NCBI GenBank assembly: GCA_023935145.1
Contig: CM043701.1
Location: 68,863,317 to 68,927,316 of the forward strand
Length of the DNA stretch: 64,000 nt
Source: Bretschneidera sinensis
Taxonomy: Eukaryota > Streptophyta > Magnoliopsida > Brassicales > Akaniaceae
Reading direction: 5' to 3'
Below the pieces are notes generated by a model. It saw only the letters and a list, made by a program, of their open reading frames with translations. It searched no databases and had not been told where the DNA came from. The translations under genes were made by a program, and so were the position numbers. Of the stretch, positions 1-11,734 are shown in pieces; the first letter of the stretch is position 1, and each line of letters begins with the position of its first letter.

Positions 1-186
1 GAAATTCTATAAAGAGAAAACAGGACAGATGAGAGAAAGTGCTTTAATGGTGAGAAATTGGAAGAAATATGGAAAGAGAAATGATGAGAAGACTTACCAC
101 CACCTACCCAAAGTATGAGTTGCCGGAAAACATCCTTGGTGTCAGAATTTATGGTGCTTGAAGGAGAGAGAAAGTAGATCACAAAC

Positions 187-540
187 TTGAAAAATCAAGA
201 TTTTAGGAGAGAGAAACCATTGGAAAAGAGAGGGGGGAAGGAATCGATGGAGAGGAAGAAGAAGGGAGAAGGAGAAATAGAGAGGAAAAAAAAATTTGTG
301 AGAGATAGGAGGAGTGGCTACGCGAAGGGTGAAGGAGAGGGTGGAGACGAGAGAGAGAGAAGAGGAAGAAAAAAAGCGAAGGAAGAAGACAAAGAAGAAG
401 AAGAAGAAGAAAAAAAGAGAAGAGAAAAACAAATATTGGGATAAGGAGAGGGAGAGTGAGCTCGGTGACAGAGATTGAGAGAGGAAAAAGATAGGGGGAG
501 AGTGAAAATGACGATGAGATAGAGAGTTTTTTAAAAACAT
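187..540. repeat. Purine-rich (GA/GAA) low-complexity tract
   Basis: The plus strand is almost entirely A and G, with GAGA and GAAGAAGAA runs. Open frames on both strands here (lysine/glutamate/arginine-rich on plus, serine/phenylalanine-rich on minus) are products of base composition, not genes. On the minus strand it reads as a long pyrimidine tract like those in some plant 5' leaders. A GGTAAGT-like splice donor pattern lies further along the minus strand at about 95-105. Confidence 0.85.
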
Positions 541-1179
541 TTTTTATCTTGTCTTTTTATTATTGACAATTTGGATTTTTTCTTTTTAATTGGTGTTTAA
601 CAGTAACTGGTAGTTTTCTTTTATAAAAAGTTGACCCCGAACTTCAACCCAGACCCGCCCGTAATATAGTTTCGCACCGGCTCTCAACATAACCTAATTA
701 GGTCTCTCAACAAGTTTTATTCATTTTCCTTTGGAAAAAAGATGCAATAAAAAAATAACAATGTATTGAGTATGACTAATAAATTTATGTTAGTCAAGTA
801 GTTACAGTGTTAGACAATGCTATGAGTTGGATTTGAATTATCATCATTATATATATAATGTTAACCTATCCTACTTAAAACATAAGTTAGAATTAAGTCT
901 CAACTAATTTGGACAAAAATATCTTTAAGTTTAGTTGAATGAATGGGAGATAAAGGGACAAATTTATCTTTCATCTTATTGATGTAAAAAAGTAAGTAAC
1001 GGTAATCACGTCAAGTCTGGTTGTATACTGAAGTCAAATCCAAGTAGGGAAAACACAAGATCACTTGAAAAAGGAAGCCACCTGGAGTTTTGTTCTCCGA
1101 GGAGGACCTTTTGATGCTTAAGTCAGCTAATGACTAAGGATGAAGTGAGGGCAAAGATGGAGGAAAATTTGGGGAAGAA
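541..1179. other. AT-rich non-coding DNA, nothing recognised
   Basis: No ORF, LTR end, repeat or RNA gene could be recognised. The stretch ends where similarity to the LTR of element A1 begins (GCCACTTTCAAAG at about 1180, matching about 17852). That makes 1179/1180 a rearrangement breakpoint rather than a normal LTR terminus. It may be host DNA or an unrecognised old element. Confidence 0.5.
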
Positions 1180-1415
1180 TGAGCCACTTTCAAAGCTAGA
1201 TCATTGTAAGTAGAGATTTTCAACTTTAATTTGATTACCTTTGAATCTATTATATATCTTCTCATTTCTTTCAGCATCTCTTTAGCATGTGTTCTTGTGA
1301 GTTTTGCAACTTACTTTTGATTTGAATGCTATTGAAACTTAAACATTTAGAAAATAAATTGTTAGCACAATTTAAGTAGTATTTTATCATAATTAAAATC
1401 AAATAAAGGTCAACA
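1180..1415 (-). repeat. A1 3' LTR remnant (U3 start)
   Basis: The segment ends at 1415 with ...GGTCAACA, the reverse complement of the LTR start TGTTGACC seen in A2. It matches the outer part of the A1 5' LTR (about 17852-18080): both share GCCACTTTCAAAG, TTGTAAGTAGAGAT and AAGTAGT motifs. Only about 236 bp of a roughly 1.2-kb LTR remain; the TATA box, R, U5 and palindrome array are gone. The adjacent 1416-1428 corresponds to the purine tract that primes plus-strand synthesis. Confidence 0.85.
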
Positions 1416-2019
1416 ATGTCCCTGTTTTTTATGATGACAAAACTATCAAGAGAAAAACATATTTTAAAATCTAAATTTAGAATTTTGCATAAAACGGACA
1501 TACTTTCCTCTGTTTTTAAGATAAAATCCTCTTGCAAGTTTCAAAGACAACCAAGCAAGTAATATATCTATAAATTTCTCAAGCAAGGAGCAAAGGTCCC
1601 CCTAAATCTATGCACTTATACAGAGTTTTACTCATTTTTCTCCCTTTTTATCTCTCGTTTTGTCACCAACACAAAAGGGGTAGAGCAAGCAGAAAACAAG
1701 GGAGTAGATAGATAGATAATGATCTTATAAATCTGCATACAAAAACTTAGCTCAAAATGGAGATTTTAAGATCTAGGGGGAAGAATCAGATATAAGAGAA
1801 AAAAGTTGAAAAATTATAGCTAGACAAACATTCTAAAACAGAGACTAAAAGAGCTAATATTGAGGATAAATAAAAGAGCTAAGACTCCCATTAGTCTAGT
1901 AAAAATAGCCAAATATGCATAAAAGCATTAAAATGCAAAGGAATGTGACTTGCAATTGTTCAAGAGTTTTGAAGACAAAAGAAAAATAAAGTGAAGAAAT
2001 GGATCAATTAGCCTTGTCA
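1416..2019 (-). other. A1 3' non-coding region between ORF3 and the LTR
   Basis: No coding potential was found. It corresponds to A2 37847-38507. Both have the degenerate purine tract next to the LTR, a GATGACAAAAC-type motif just inside it, and further in a block on the minus strand reading like TTGTTGGTGACAAAACGAGAG, matching the TTGTCAAAACGGGGGAGA block of A2. This is untranslated element sequence. Confidence 0.65.
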
Positions 2020-3297
2020 TGAGACAATTCAGGGAAACCATGAGTACTAAGGTGATCCTGAAGCTCTCAAATATGATCTCTAAGCTCATCTACAGAGTTC
2101 TGGGAGTCAGTTTGGAAAGACGAAATGTCATCATACAATGCATGTAGACCAGTCCTTAAATCTGCAAAGTCAACATGTACTCCAATCTTCAACTCCTCAA
2201 GTTTGGCCTTAGTGGCTTGTTACTACTGGTCATAGATACCTAAAGGCCTGCCAAAGCTTCAAGGATAGCATACTGAGATCTTCCTACAACTTTTGAATCA
2301 GTTGTCCTCTGCTGAGTCCTGCTAGGAACCTCGGGTACTGGTGTTGTTTCACCAGTAGCTTCATTCCTGATTTGAATGTTCTTCCTGGGCTTACAGATAA
2401 CCGTACTATTCTTGATCAAAAAGACCATCTTATTAAGTGATGAGTCATCGATAACATCAGTGATCTCAAGCTGTCTCACTTCAAGCTCAGGAAGAGGAAT
2501 TTAGGTTGAAGGATCAAAGTAATGATCATGCTATAAGGTAAAACACTAGAAGAATAATCATGTCCGACGATCATATTGCTAAGGATCAAAAGGTAGAGGT
2601 TGTAGGGAGTGTCGATAAGAAGGCAATAGATGAGTATGATATCAAGCTTGGAAGAACTGGTTCTACTGCCTAAGCAAGGGTTAAAAGTCCAGTTTACTAC
2701 TAGGTTTAGCATCATAGAGTACAAAGGAAGATCAAGATAGGTGTTATAGGTTTGGATGCCATAAACATAATTCCTGTTTCCCTTGACTACCTACAAGCCT
2801 CAACATAGTCAAAGTCAGTGGGCCAACCATCTCCTATCCACTCAATCCCTTTTACAAGTAGGGCTAGGATGTTGTAAAGTAGGCTAGTTGACATAGTAAA
2901 TTCCTGGCCCATGACTATGGTGGAAAAATTTGTAGAGCTGGAGGAAAAGTGTTTTAGGTTAACATAAAATTGATGCATAAGCCTAGGATAATATTTCTCA
3001 TTTAAAGTCACTAGGTCAGTCCATCATAATCTGTCAAGCAAAGATCTAAAGTATAAAATTATTAAACCTAATAGAAGAAAAATCTACAGCTCTACCAGGC
3101 CTGATAGTCTTAAATTTTATGGCGGAATCATACCATTCTTTGACATCGTTGTCTTTGAACAGAGTGGCATCAAGTTTGTCTTGTGGAGGATAGATGCCTT
3201 CTCCTTGCTTTCCTTTTCCCTTTTTCTTTTCCATTTCCTTTGGAGGATCTTTTCACTTTCCAGCTAGAGCTTTAACACGCTTGAGACGACTTTCCAT
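2020..3297 (-). pseudogene. A1 ORF3: broken plant-transposon-like protein at the env position
   Basis: Fragments at 3046-3234, 2787-3011, 2476-2724 and 2240-2479 align in order with the intact 418-residue ORF3 of A2. Examples are GRAVDFSSIRFNNF against GRVVDFDSIRHGNF, EKYYPRLMHQFYVNL against EKYYPRLIHQFYANL, and LEITDVIDDSSLNKM against IGLTDIINISSLKNM. Frameshifts and stops separate the pieces, so no protein can be made. The likely start on the minus strand is at 3297. Its presence in an old copy shows that ORF3 is an ancestral part of this family, not a recent capture by A2. The core resembles the 'putative plant transposon protein' family; function is unknown. Confidence 0.75.
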
Positions 3298-3611
3298 TGA
3301 AGAAACATGAGAGAAATAAAAAAGGTCTCACAAGTTTGGATAGGAAAGCTCAGATTTTGAGAGGATAGGGTTTCAGATTTAAAGAGAGACGCATAGGTTA
3401 GGGTTTTTCAAATTTGGGAGAGACGGATTTTGAAGAAATTATGAGGTTTAAGAGATTGGGTTACTGATTTATGGTTAAATGTTGACTGAAATTGATGGAA
3501 ATTTGAAGAGATTTTGAAAGAAAATTCGAAATTTGAGAGTGAGAAAGCTTAGTTTCAGTTTTCATGGAGTTTTGAAACGAATCAGGTTTTTAAAAACTGA
3601 AATATCATTCG
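3298..3611 (-). other. A1 leader region upstream of ORF3
   Basis: On the minus strand this is pyrimidine-rich (TTTCTCACTCTC, CCGTCTCTCCC, CTCTCTTTAAATC), like the leader between the internal TATA box and the ORF3 start in A2 (36380-36589). In A1 it has been separated from its palindrome array (4578-4732) by the solo LTR at 3617-4576. No ORF is present. Confidence 0.55.
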
Positions 3612-3616
3612 TAATT

Positions 3617-3679
3617 GTAATACCCGTATTTGTGAAGTAAGGGTAAAGAAGTACTTTAATAAATATGACATAGAATTAA

Positions 3680-3715
<36 letters not shown>

Positions 3716-4576
3716 GTGAAAAGTTAAATTTTTATAAAACAATTAAAAAAAACTTGGAGTCATCCAGAAGAAGACAAAAATAAATCTGGCAACAGGTGGC
3801 AACACCTATTGCTAGGAGGATGAGACCTTACTGCATCTAAGACAGCGAGGCCTCTTTGTGTGGAGCATTTTGAGGAGCTGTTGAGTTGCAAAAATGTGTG
3901 CATATATATATATATATATATATGAGTAATTTATTTTATTACTTACCAAATCATGTTTGGTTTTCCTTCAACTACGATTTAAATTATTCTTTTTCTTTAA
4001 ATACTTGGGGACCGAAAGAAAGGTTGAAAGAGAATTTTTGAAGGGTTTTACTGGAGAATTTATAGAGAGTCACGGGAAGTTCTAACAAAAACAGAAGATA
4101 ATAATGTGAAGTTTAATTTTAAATTTTTTAGCATATATGAAATTTTTCGGAATTCAAAGTGGGAATTTTCAAAGGGTGTAAGTTATGAAGAATTGAAGAA
4201 TAAATTAGAAATTTAATTCACTGAGATTGTGAAGCTCATCCCTCATTGTACAATGATTTCAGGTAGCAGACATGACAAATAGTTTGGTGGGTTGAGAGTC
4301 AGATGAAATCATTTTCTGTAAGCCACGTACATGTCTACATCCTCAGACTAATGAGAAAATAAAATAAAAATTTATTTGTAAATATTGATGCATTTTACGT
4401 TATATATAATGTTTAAGTCAATATCAGAATGATGTATCTCCCCTGTTAAGGGTTGAGGATTGAAGTGAAACTTTCTATTAGTATTACTTTTATTGTTGCA
4501 TATATGTGTTGTGTTGAGAATTTCAAATTGTGATGACACTGTCTCGGGGGTGGCCAACCCGGGATGGATTATTACA
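3617..4576 (+). mobile_element. Solo LTR of Tekay-type gypsy (family D)
   Basis: It starts TGTAATACCCGTATTTGTGAAG and ends CCGGGATGGATTATTACA, the same termini as the LTR of element D in the opposite orientation (57699 back to 46359). It is flanked by a perfect 5-bp TSD, GTAAT at 3612-3616 and 4577-4581, so it inserted as a full element and was reduced to one LTR by recombination. It is shorter than the D LTRs (about 2 kb), having lost a central portion. It carries two TA microsatellites (about 3683-3712 and 3902-3923). It lies between the ORF3 leader and the palindrome array of A1. Confidence 0.93.
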
Positions 4577-4577
4577 G

Positions 4578-4732
4578 TAATCGACTGGATAGAAAGGTTC
4601 AGTAGACTAAAGGAATGACAGAGAGTTTAAGTTCAAAACCAAAGGCTATTTAGTCGATTGAATGGTTTAGTCCAGTCGACTGAATGGAAATTTTTCCCCA
4701 TTTACTCGACTGAATGGTCTTCTTTAGCCGAC
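4578..4732 (-). promoter_or_regulatory. A1 internal palindrome array (TCGACTGAATGG type) upstream of ORF3
   Basis: Six degenerate copies of a CAGTCGAC-type motif start at about 4578, 4600, 4651, 4673, 4703 and 4725. The distances are 22, 51, 22, 30 and 22 bp. Flanks carry GAATGG, as in the A1 LTR array (17571-17755), rather than the GGTA flank of A2. The position matches the array at 36028-36361 of A2. Even where the motif has mutated (for example CAGTAGAC, TAGCCGAC) the spacing is kept. Confidence 0.7.
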
Positions 4733-4739
4733 TGGATCA

Positions 4740-6960
4740 GAATTTGCAAAGAAAATCTGAACTCCAGTTTGAAAATTTTTTCAAGTTTGATTTGTTCTAT
4801 GCCATTATTAAGTGATGAAATCACTAAACGATAGTTAGTGCTCATTCACTCAATGAAACTTATACAAATGATGAATGTAGATACAATTAAACACGTGCAT
4901 TTATAGTTTTTCAAACCCATTAACATTCTAATTTTACAAAAGTTATCTTCATTCAAAGGCTTGGTAAGAATATCAACAATTTGATCTTATGAAGGAATGA
5001 ATTCTAGTTTAATATCACTCTTTTGAGCATGATCTCTTATAAAGTGATGTCTTATCTCAATATGTTTGGATCTAGAATGCCAAATTGAGTTTTTAGGTAG
5101 GTTGATAGCATTAGTGTTGTCACAGTGAATTGAAATATTTTTAAAACACATGCTATAATCTTTTAGTTGTCGTTTCATCCATAAAACTTGAGCACAATAA
5201 CTACAGGTGGCCACATATTCCGTTTCGGTAGTTCATAGTGCAACTAAATTGTGTTTCTTTGAAAACTAAGAAGTTAACATAGCATCTAAAAATTGACATG
5301 TTCCACTAGTACTTTTTCTATCAATCTTACAACCCAAAATCAGCATCCGAGTACCCAACAAGCTCAAAAAGTGATTTTCTAGAATACTATGAGCCTAGAT
5401 TTTGAGTACCATCCAAATATCTTAAAATTCTTTTCATAGCAACAATATGAGATTCCTTAGGATTAGCTTGGAATCTAGCACCCATGCATACACTGAACAT
5501 TATATCGAGTCTACTAGCAGTTAAATATAGTAAAACTCTTATCATGCTTCAATAAGTTTTAGTGTCAACACACTTACCTCTCTCATCCAAGTCAAGTTTT
5601 GTGGAGGTGCTCATGGGAGTCTCAATAGACTTTGAGTTCTCCATCCCAAACCTCTTTAGCAAGTCTTTGGTGTATTTGGATTGATTGATGAAGAAGCTTC
5701 CCTTTGATTGTTTGATTTAAAGTCCAAGGAAGTAAGCAAGCTCTCTCATCATACTCATCTCAAATTCAACTTGCATACACTTAGCAAATTCTTGACACAT
5801 AGATTCATTAGAGGCACCAAATATAATGTCATCTACATAAATCTGTACTAAAATTGTATCATGCTTATTAGTTTTTTGTAAAAAGAGTTGTATTTATGTT
5901 ACCTCTTGTAAAACCATTTTCAAGTAAAAACTTACTTAACCTTTCATGCTATGCTCTTGTAGCTTGCTTCAACCCGTAAAGAGTTTTAGAAACTTATAAA
6001 CATGGTTTGGATTGCTAGGATCTTCAAAACCAAGAGGTTGTTTTAATATAGACCTCCTTTTCAATAAAACCATTCAAGAAGGCATTTTTCACATCCATTT
6101 GAAATAGTTTGAAAATTTTAAAGCATGCAAAAGCTAGCAACATACAAATAGCTTCTAATCTAGCTACATGGGCATATATCTCATCAAATTTTATTCATTC
6201 TTCTTGATTGTATCCTTTAGCAACAAGTCTAGCCTAGTTCCTAGTTACAATTCCGTTTTCATACATTTTGTTTCTAAATACCCATTTAGTTCCTATGATA
6301 GTATGATTCTTTGGTCTAGGAACTAAAGTCCGCACTTTATTTCTTTCAAATTGATTTAACTCTTCTTGCATAGCATTTATCCAATCAACATCTTTTTAAG
6401 CTTTTAACAAAAATATTGGGTTCTACTTGAGATAAGTAAGCTACACAATTGCAAATATTTCTCATAGAAGATCGAGTTCTTACCCCTTATGAAGGATCAT
6501 CAATCACTTGATCGATTGAGTGATAATTCACATACTTCCAATATTTGGGAAGTCCGTTTCCTTGTTGACATATAGAAGGTATATCAAGATTGGGAGCATC
6601 TACCTTTTGATTTGTTTGAGGTTGACTTTCCTTAGGGTCAACAATGGGAGTAGTGACATCCACTATTGGAATAAAATATGCATATCATCAAGAGATATTG
6701 TTCTACTACTAATTGGCTTAGTTTTATCAAAGGCTACATGTACAAATTCTTTAACCACTAAATTTCTTTTGTTAAAGACTCTATAAGCTTTATTAGAGGT
6801 TGAATATCCTAAGAATAACTCTTCATCGGTTTTAGAGTCAAATTTACCTAAATTAGTTTTATTATTATTTAGGATGAAGCATTTGCAACTAAAAGCATGA
6901 AAATAAGAGATATTAGGCTTTCTACCTTTCCATAGTTCATATGGAGTTATGTAAAGCATA
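4740..6960 (-). pseudogene. A1 pol, 3' part: integrase C-terminus, RT and RNase H
   Basis: Read on the minus strand: the integrase C-terminal region (6663-6959; TPYELWKGRKPNISYFHAF), then RT starting near 6540, then the RT catalytic YVDD codons at 5828-5839, then RNase H (4987-5214; CDNTNAINL and KHIEIRHHFIRDHAQK). Several stops and frameshifts interrupt it. It keeps the RT core, including the YVDD motif, that the otherwise better preserved A2 lacks. It is separated from the rest of pol by the B1 insertion, whose GGCCT TSD lies at 6961-6965. Confidence 0.88.
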
Positions 6961-6965
6961 GGCCT

Positions 6966-7410
6966 TGTTGGAAATCACCTTGACAAGATTCTCAGGTGGT
7001 GATCTTCCAAACACCCAAGTCTAGAATGACTTGTAAAGATTAGGAATCAGAAACAGGAACAGAAACCAAAGAAAGAAAGAAGATAAGCGATTTGTTATCG
7101 AGGTTCGGCAATAGCCTATGTCCCCGTGAGTTCCTCTAAACTCTCTGCACTAAATCAATGGTTCTTTTACAATCATAGCAACCCTTCTCCAAGAAGCTCA
7201 AGTTCTTGAAGAAACAAAGAAGAGAAGAAAGGAAGAAGATAAGAACTATTACAATGCTCTCTATCTAATCTATACTCATCTCTCTTTACAACCAGCCTCT
7301 CTACAATGAGTCCCTCTTATGTTTTGTGTCTTTGCACTCTCACACAATTTTTTCTTGTTTAAACCTTAACCATGTTTAAACAATGTTTAAACCTTAGACA
7401 AATACCAACA
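6966..7410 (-). repeat. B1 3' LTR, internally deleted
   Basis: It begins TGTTGGAAATCACC and ends AAATACCAACA, with the purine tract (AAAGGTAGAGAT on the minus strand, 7411-7422) just inside. At 445 bp it is about half the length of B-family LTRs elsewhere (879-899 bp). The missing middle contains the TATA box and the CCGCGG-type array, so this LTR should lack a normal promoter. The R/U5 part is intact. Confidence 0.88.
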
Positions 7411-7489
7411 ATCTCTACCTTTGTCTAAGCGTTTAAACCCGAACCATTGTGCAGAGAACTTCAGGATCCAAACTCATCTTGAGTCATCA

Positions 7490-10400
7490 TATCAACTGAC
7501 TCCAATCCTGAGTAGTCCAAGGCAATGATTGATATTACTTAGAGGTAGAACCTTGGTGCCTAAATCTGTAGGATTTTCTTCCGTGGCTACCTTGTCCACA
7601 TGGATGTATCATTCCGTAACATTTTCTCGAATGAAATGATACCGAACATCCATGTGCTTTGTCCTCTCATGGAACATTTGATTTTTACACAAGTGCAATA
7701 CACTTTGACTATTTGAATACAACACCACCTGCTCTTCTAGGAGCTTCAACTCTTTCAACAACCATTTGCACCACATAACCTCCTTAATGGCTTCTGTAGC
7801 CGCTATGTACTTAGCCTCGGTTGTTGAAAGTGCTACCACCGGCTACAACTGAGCCTTCCAACTTACACAATATCCATTTAAGTTGAAGAATTAGGAGGTA
7901 ATCGATATTCTTTTATCCCGGTCTGCTCCATAGTCCGAATTTGCATAACCCTCAAGGCAGATGGACTTACCTATCTTCTTATAAATCAGCCCCACATCTG
8001 GGCTTCCCTTCAAGTACCTCAGCAACCACTTCATTCTAAGCCAATGCTCCTTTCCGGGATTACTCATAAACTTGCTGAGAACACTTATTTCATGAGCAAT
8101 ATCAGGTCTAGTGCTTACCATGGTGAACATAATAGAACCAACAACACTAGAGTAAGGGACTTTTTCCATTTCCTTCTTCTCCACCTCTAATCTCGGACAT
8201 TGATCGCTGGAGAACTTGAAATGACCAGCAATGGGAACATTTACTGGTTTGCTATCTTCCATAGAGAACTTAGATATCATCTTCTCTATGTAGGAAGTTT
8301 GAGAGATCTTCAATCTGTTTCTCTTCCTTTCTCGGATGATACATATCCCAAGGATCTTTTGTGCATGGCCAAAATCCTTCATCGCAAACTCCTCACTGAG
8401 TTGAGCCTTCAATTTTCTTATCCTCTCCATGCTGCTCCCAACCAGCAACATATCATCAATATAGATGAGGATGATCACCACTTCCTCAACCTTCTGCCCC
8501 TTGTAATACAAGCACGAATCATAGTAGCTCCTCATGAAACCCAAGCTGATCATAAAGGAATCAAACCTCTTATTCCATTGTTGAGGTGATTGCTTCAGGC
8601 CATAGAGAGATTTCTTCAATTTGCACACCAACTCTCCCTACTTTCCTTCCTCATAGCCTTCGGGTTGCCTCATGTAGATGGTCTCATCAAGCCCTCCATG
8701 TAAGAAAGCTGTCTTCGCATCCATTTGCTTGATTTCCCAATCCTATTGGACCACCATTGCCAATACTATCCGTATCGGCTTGTACTTCACAACCAATGAG
8801 AAGATTTTGGTGAAATCTATGCCTTCTTTTTGTGTGAATCCCTTCGCCACCAGCCTAGCTTTATATTGGACTTCTTCTCCTGGAATATTCCTTTCTTTGA
8901 TCTTGTAGATCCATCTACAATCCACAACTCTCTGTTTTCTCTGGTTTGGGCACCAACTCCTAAGAGTTGTTCTTCATTAAAGAATTTATTTCTTCCTCTA
9001 TAGCTAGCTACCACTTTGATGAATCCTTACACTCCGTAGCATCCATGAAAGTTTCTGGTTCAACCTTTCATTCTCTCCAAGGAGCTGCTATATTAGCATC
9101 CGCAAACCCATATCTCAAAGGTGGTCTAACCACCCTCCTTCCCCGGTCCCTTGTGAGCTGGTAGTCATTCCGACTTGCTGCATCAACCTCTTCTAGTTCA
9201 GCCTCTTCTTGAGTTTCTTAAGCTTGGCCTTCATCAATGGGCTCTACCTGGTCCGAACCCTCTTGCCTTCCTTACTCTACCTGAACCGAATTCTCCTTGA
9301 TGTGATGCTCCAAAAATTCCGGACTGGTTTGCTCACTAGCCCTTGCAGGGTTAGTTTTCTCCAAGTAGGGAAATAACAATTCATTAAAAATAACATCCCT
9401 ACTTATTATGAGTTTCATGCCCTTCTTTTCTAAAGACCACAACCTGTATCCCTTAACTCCATCACCATATCTTAGAAATACACATTTTCTAGACCTTGGG
9501 TTAAGTTTATCATCCTTTTGGTGTGCAAATGCAGCACACCCAAAAGTCCTAAGGTTGCCCAACTTAGGGAGTTTTCCACTCCACATCTTCATGGGAGTTT
9601 TGAGCTCTAAAGCTCTAGAGGGTGATCTATTTACCAAATATGCAGTAGTAGACACAGCTTCCCCCCAAAAATATTTTGGTAAACCGGATCCTATTAACAT
9701 GCACCTAACTTTTTCCATAAGGGTTCTATTCATCCTCTCAGTAACTCCATTTTGCTGAGGGGTTTTTACAACCGTTCTATGCCTTAGAATGCCATTTTAT
9801 TCACAGAATTTATCAAAATCCTTATTATAAAATTCTAAGCCATTATCAGTTCGTAAAGCCTTAACTACCCTACTCGTTTGAGTCTCCAGCAACTTTTTCC
9901 ACAGAACAAATTTATTCAATGCATCTGATTTATTTCTAAGCAAATAGACCCGAACCTTTCTTGAATAATCATCAATTAAAGACAGAAAGTAAAAGTTACC
10001 TCCCTGTGTTGGTGTCCTTGTTGGTCCCCAAAGGTCCGAATGAATGTAGTCAAGAATCCCCTTAGACTTGTGCACTCTGGTGTTGAAGCTGACCCGGTGT
10101 TGCTTCCCAAGAACGCAACACTCGTAGAAATCAAGTTTCTTTACTTTGTCTCCACCAAGTAGGCCATCCTTACTAAGAACTTGCAGGCCCTTTTCACTCA
10201 TGTGTCCCAAGCGAGTGTGCCAAAGGGCTGTCCTATCCATCTCAGCCATCAAACTTCCTGCTTGATCATTGATTTCTATCTCTCTGATCATCTCGTAGAA
10301 TCCATCCTTTATTGCTGCTTTGATCACTACCAAAGATTGGCCATCTTGATATTTCTTCCCTCTACTTTACATGAATACCCCAAGGAATCCAGCTGCCCCA

Positions 10401-10650
10401 ATGAGATCAAATTTCTCTTCAAATCTGGAAGATATCTCACATTTCGCAGTAGCCTTGTGACTCCATCGAACATCCTCAACTGGATGTCTCCTATCCCCCT
10501 TACTTGGCAAGAATTTTCGTTCCCCAAGAAGACCCTTCCATCATTGATCTCCTTGAAATTCTTGAACCATTCCTTGTGAGGGCACATGTGATAAGTGCAC
10601 TCGGAATCCAGAATCCACTTCTCGCTGCCTTGCCTCCTGCTCACATTTGA
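7490..10650 (-). pseudogene. B1 pol (protease, integrase, RT, RNase H), broken
   Basis: Segments in order on the minus strand: protease with WILDSECTYHMCP (active-site DSG changed to DSE) at the end of the frame covering 10327-11403; pre-integrase and integrase core (9797-10333; HTRLGHMSEKGL, then DLWGPT, LIDDYSRKV and LRTDNGLEF); integrase C-terminal part (9272-9733); RT start (8743-8925; WIYKIKERNIPGEE, ARLVAKGFTQKEG); RT core with the intact catalytic IYIDDMLL (7891-8631); RNase H (7609-7839; ALSTTEAKYIAATEA). Stops and frameshifts between pieces make it non-functional. It aligns with pol of B2 (42136-45193). Confidence 0.9.
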
Positions 10651-11496
10651 GCACACAACAAGAACATCATCTTGTTCTTCTCCTTTGGCAACTAAAGCCT
10701 CTCCATTGTTGGTATGGCTTCTTCTTTCATCCCACATATTCTTCTTGTAATCTTTCTTGAAATGGCCTTCTTTGTTGCAGTAGAAGCACCTTTTTCCTCC
10801 AAGTCTTGTCTTGGAATGAGATCTTCCATGGCTCTGCCCTCTACCTCTTGATTTTTCCCGGTAGTTTTCATGAATGCTATTGCCATTCCGAGTTGTTGGC
10901 CTTCCTCTAATGAACAGCCCTTCTCCACTTGATGCTTCCCTCATCTTGGCTTTGAAATTATGAGCCCAATAACAGCCAATCTCCTTGGTTAAAGTATCTC
11001 TTCCATAGTCAATAGCATTAATCAAATTATCAAAACAATCAGGAAGAGAATTTAACAAAATAACAGCCAATTGTTCATCCAGGAATTTAATACTACAACT
11101 AGCCAAATCTTGAACTAGTTTATTAAAGACATAAAGATTATCTTGGAACTCTTTACTAGGATCCATTTTAAAAGCAAAGATTCTTTTAAGAAGATAAATC
11201 TTGTTAGGCAGAGTTTTGGTAAGAAACAACTCATCTAGTTTCTTCCATATGATAGCCGGATCTTCTGAGTCTCCGCACTCCCTTATGACACTATCCGACA
11301 TGTGAAAGAAAATGGTGCTGTAAGTTATCTTCTTCATCTCAACCCACTGGTCCTCCGTGATACTTGCTGGAAAAGCATCATCTTCACCAATAGCCAAGTC
11401 CACTTTCTATTGCATAAAAACTGCCTTGATCTTCCTCTTCCAAAGGGTAAAATCTCCCTTTTCCATCAAACTTTTCAACAATGAAATTTGAAGCCA
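10620..11496 (-). pseudogene. B1 gag, broken
   Basis: The start codon on the minus strand is at 11494-11496, followed by a frame matching MASNFIVDKFNGKGDFALWK of B2. An in-frame stop just before MDLAIGEDDAF replaces a glutamine seen in B2. The remainder (to about 10620) is one long frame: capsid-like core (TLPNKIYLLKRIFAFKMDPSKE), basic linker and zinc knuckle CFYCNKEGHFKKDY, whose last cysteine is a tyrosine. The protein would package element RNA in the virus-like particle. Confidence 0.88.
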
Positions 11497-11719
11497 TCTT
11501 TGCGGAGAAAATCCTAGATTTATGCAATACCCACAAATGCTTTCTTTAACTCAAGAACACGATCGAAGATGGATCTTAACACCGTTCTTGAATCACTCTC
11601 AAGAACATGATCTGATCTTGATCTTTACTCCGTTCTTGAATTACCTAAGAAGTTCATCTTTAATTCTTGGAGTCTTGACTCTGTCACCTTCTTGTTCTTA
11701 TTCCGATACCCTCTCACCA

Positions 11720-11734
11720 AAGCTCTGATACCAC
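11720..11734 (-). promoter_or_regulatory. B1 primer binding site
   Basis: The minus strand reads GTGGTATCAGAGCT directly after the LTR terminus. TGGTATCAGAGC is the standard plant site complementary to the 3' end of initiator methionine tRNA. It marks the junction between the forward part of the 5' LTR and the internal region. Confidence 0.9.

Noticed and set aside
187..444. 85-residue plus-strand ORF rich in Lys, Glu and Arg
   Set aside because: Produced by the GA-rich tract; the complementary strand is open too. No domain, no conserved start context.
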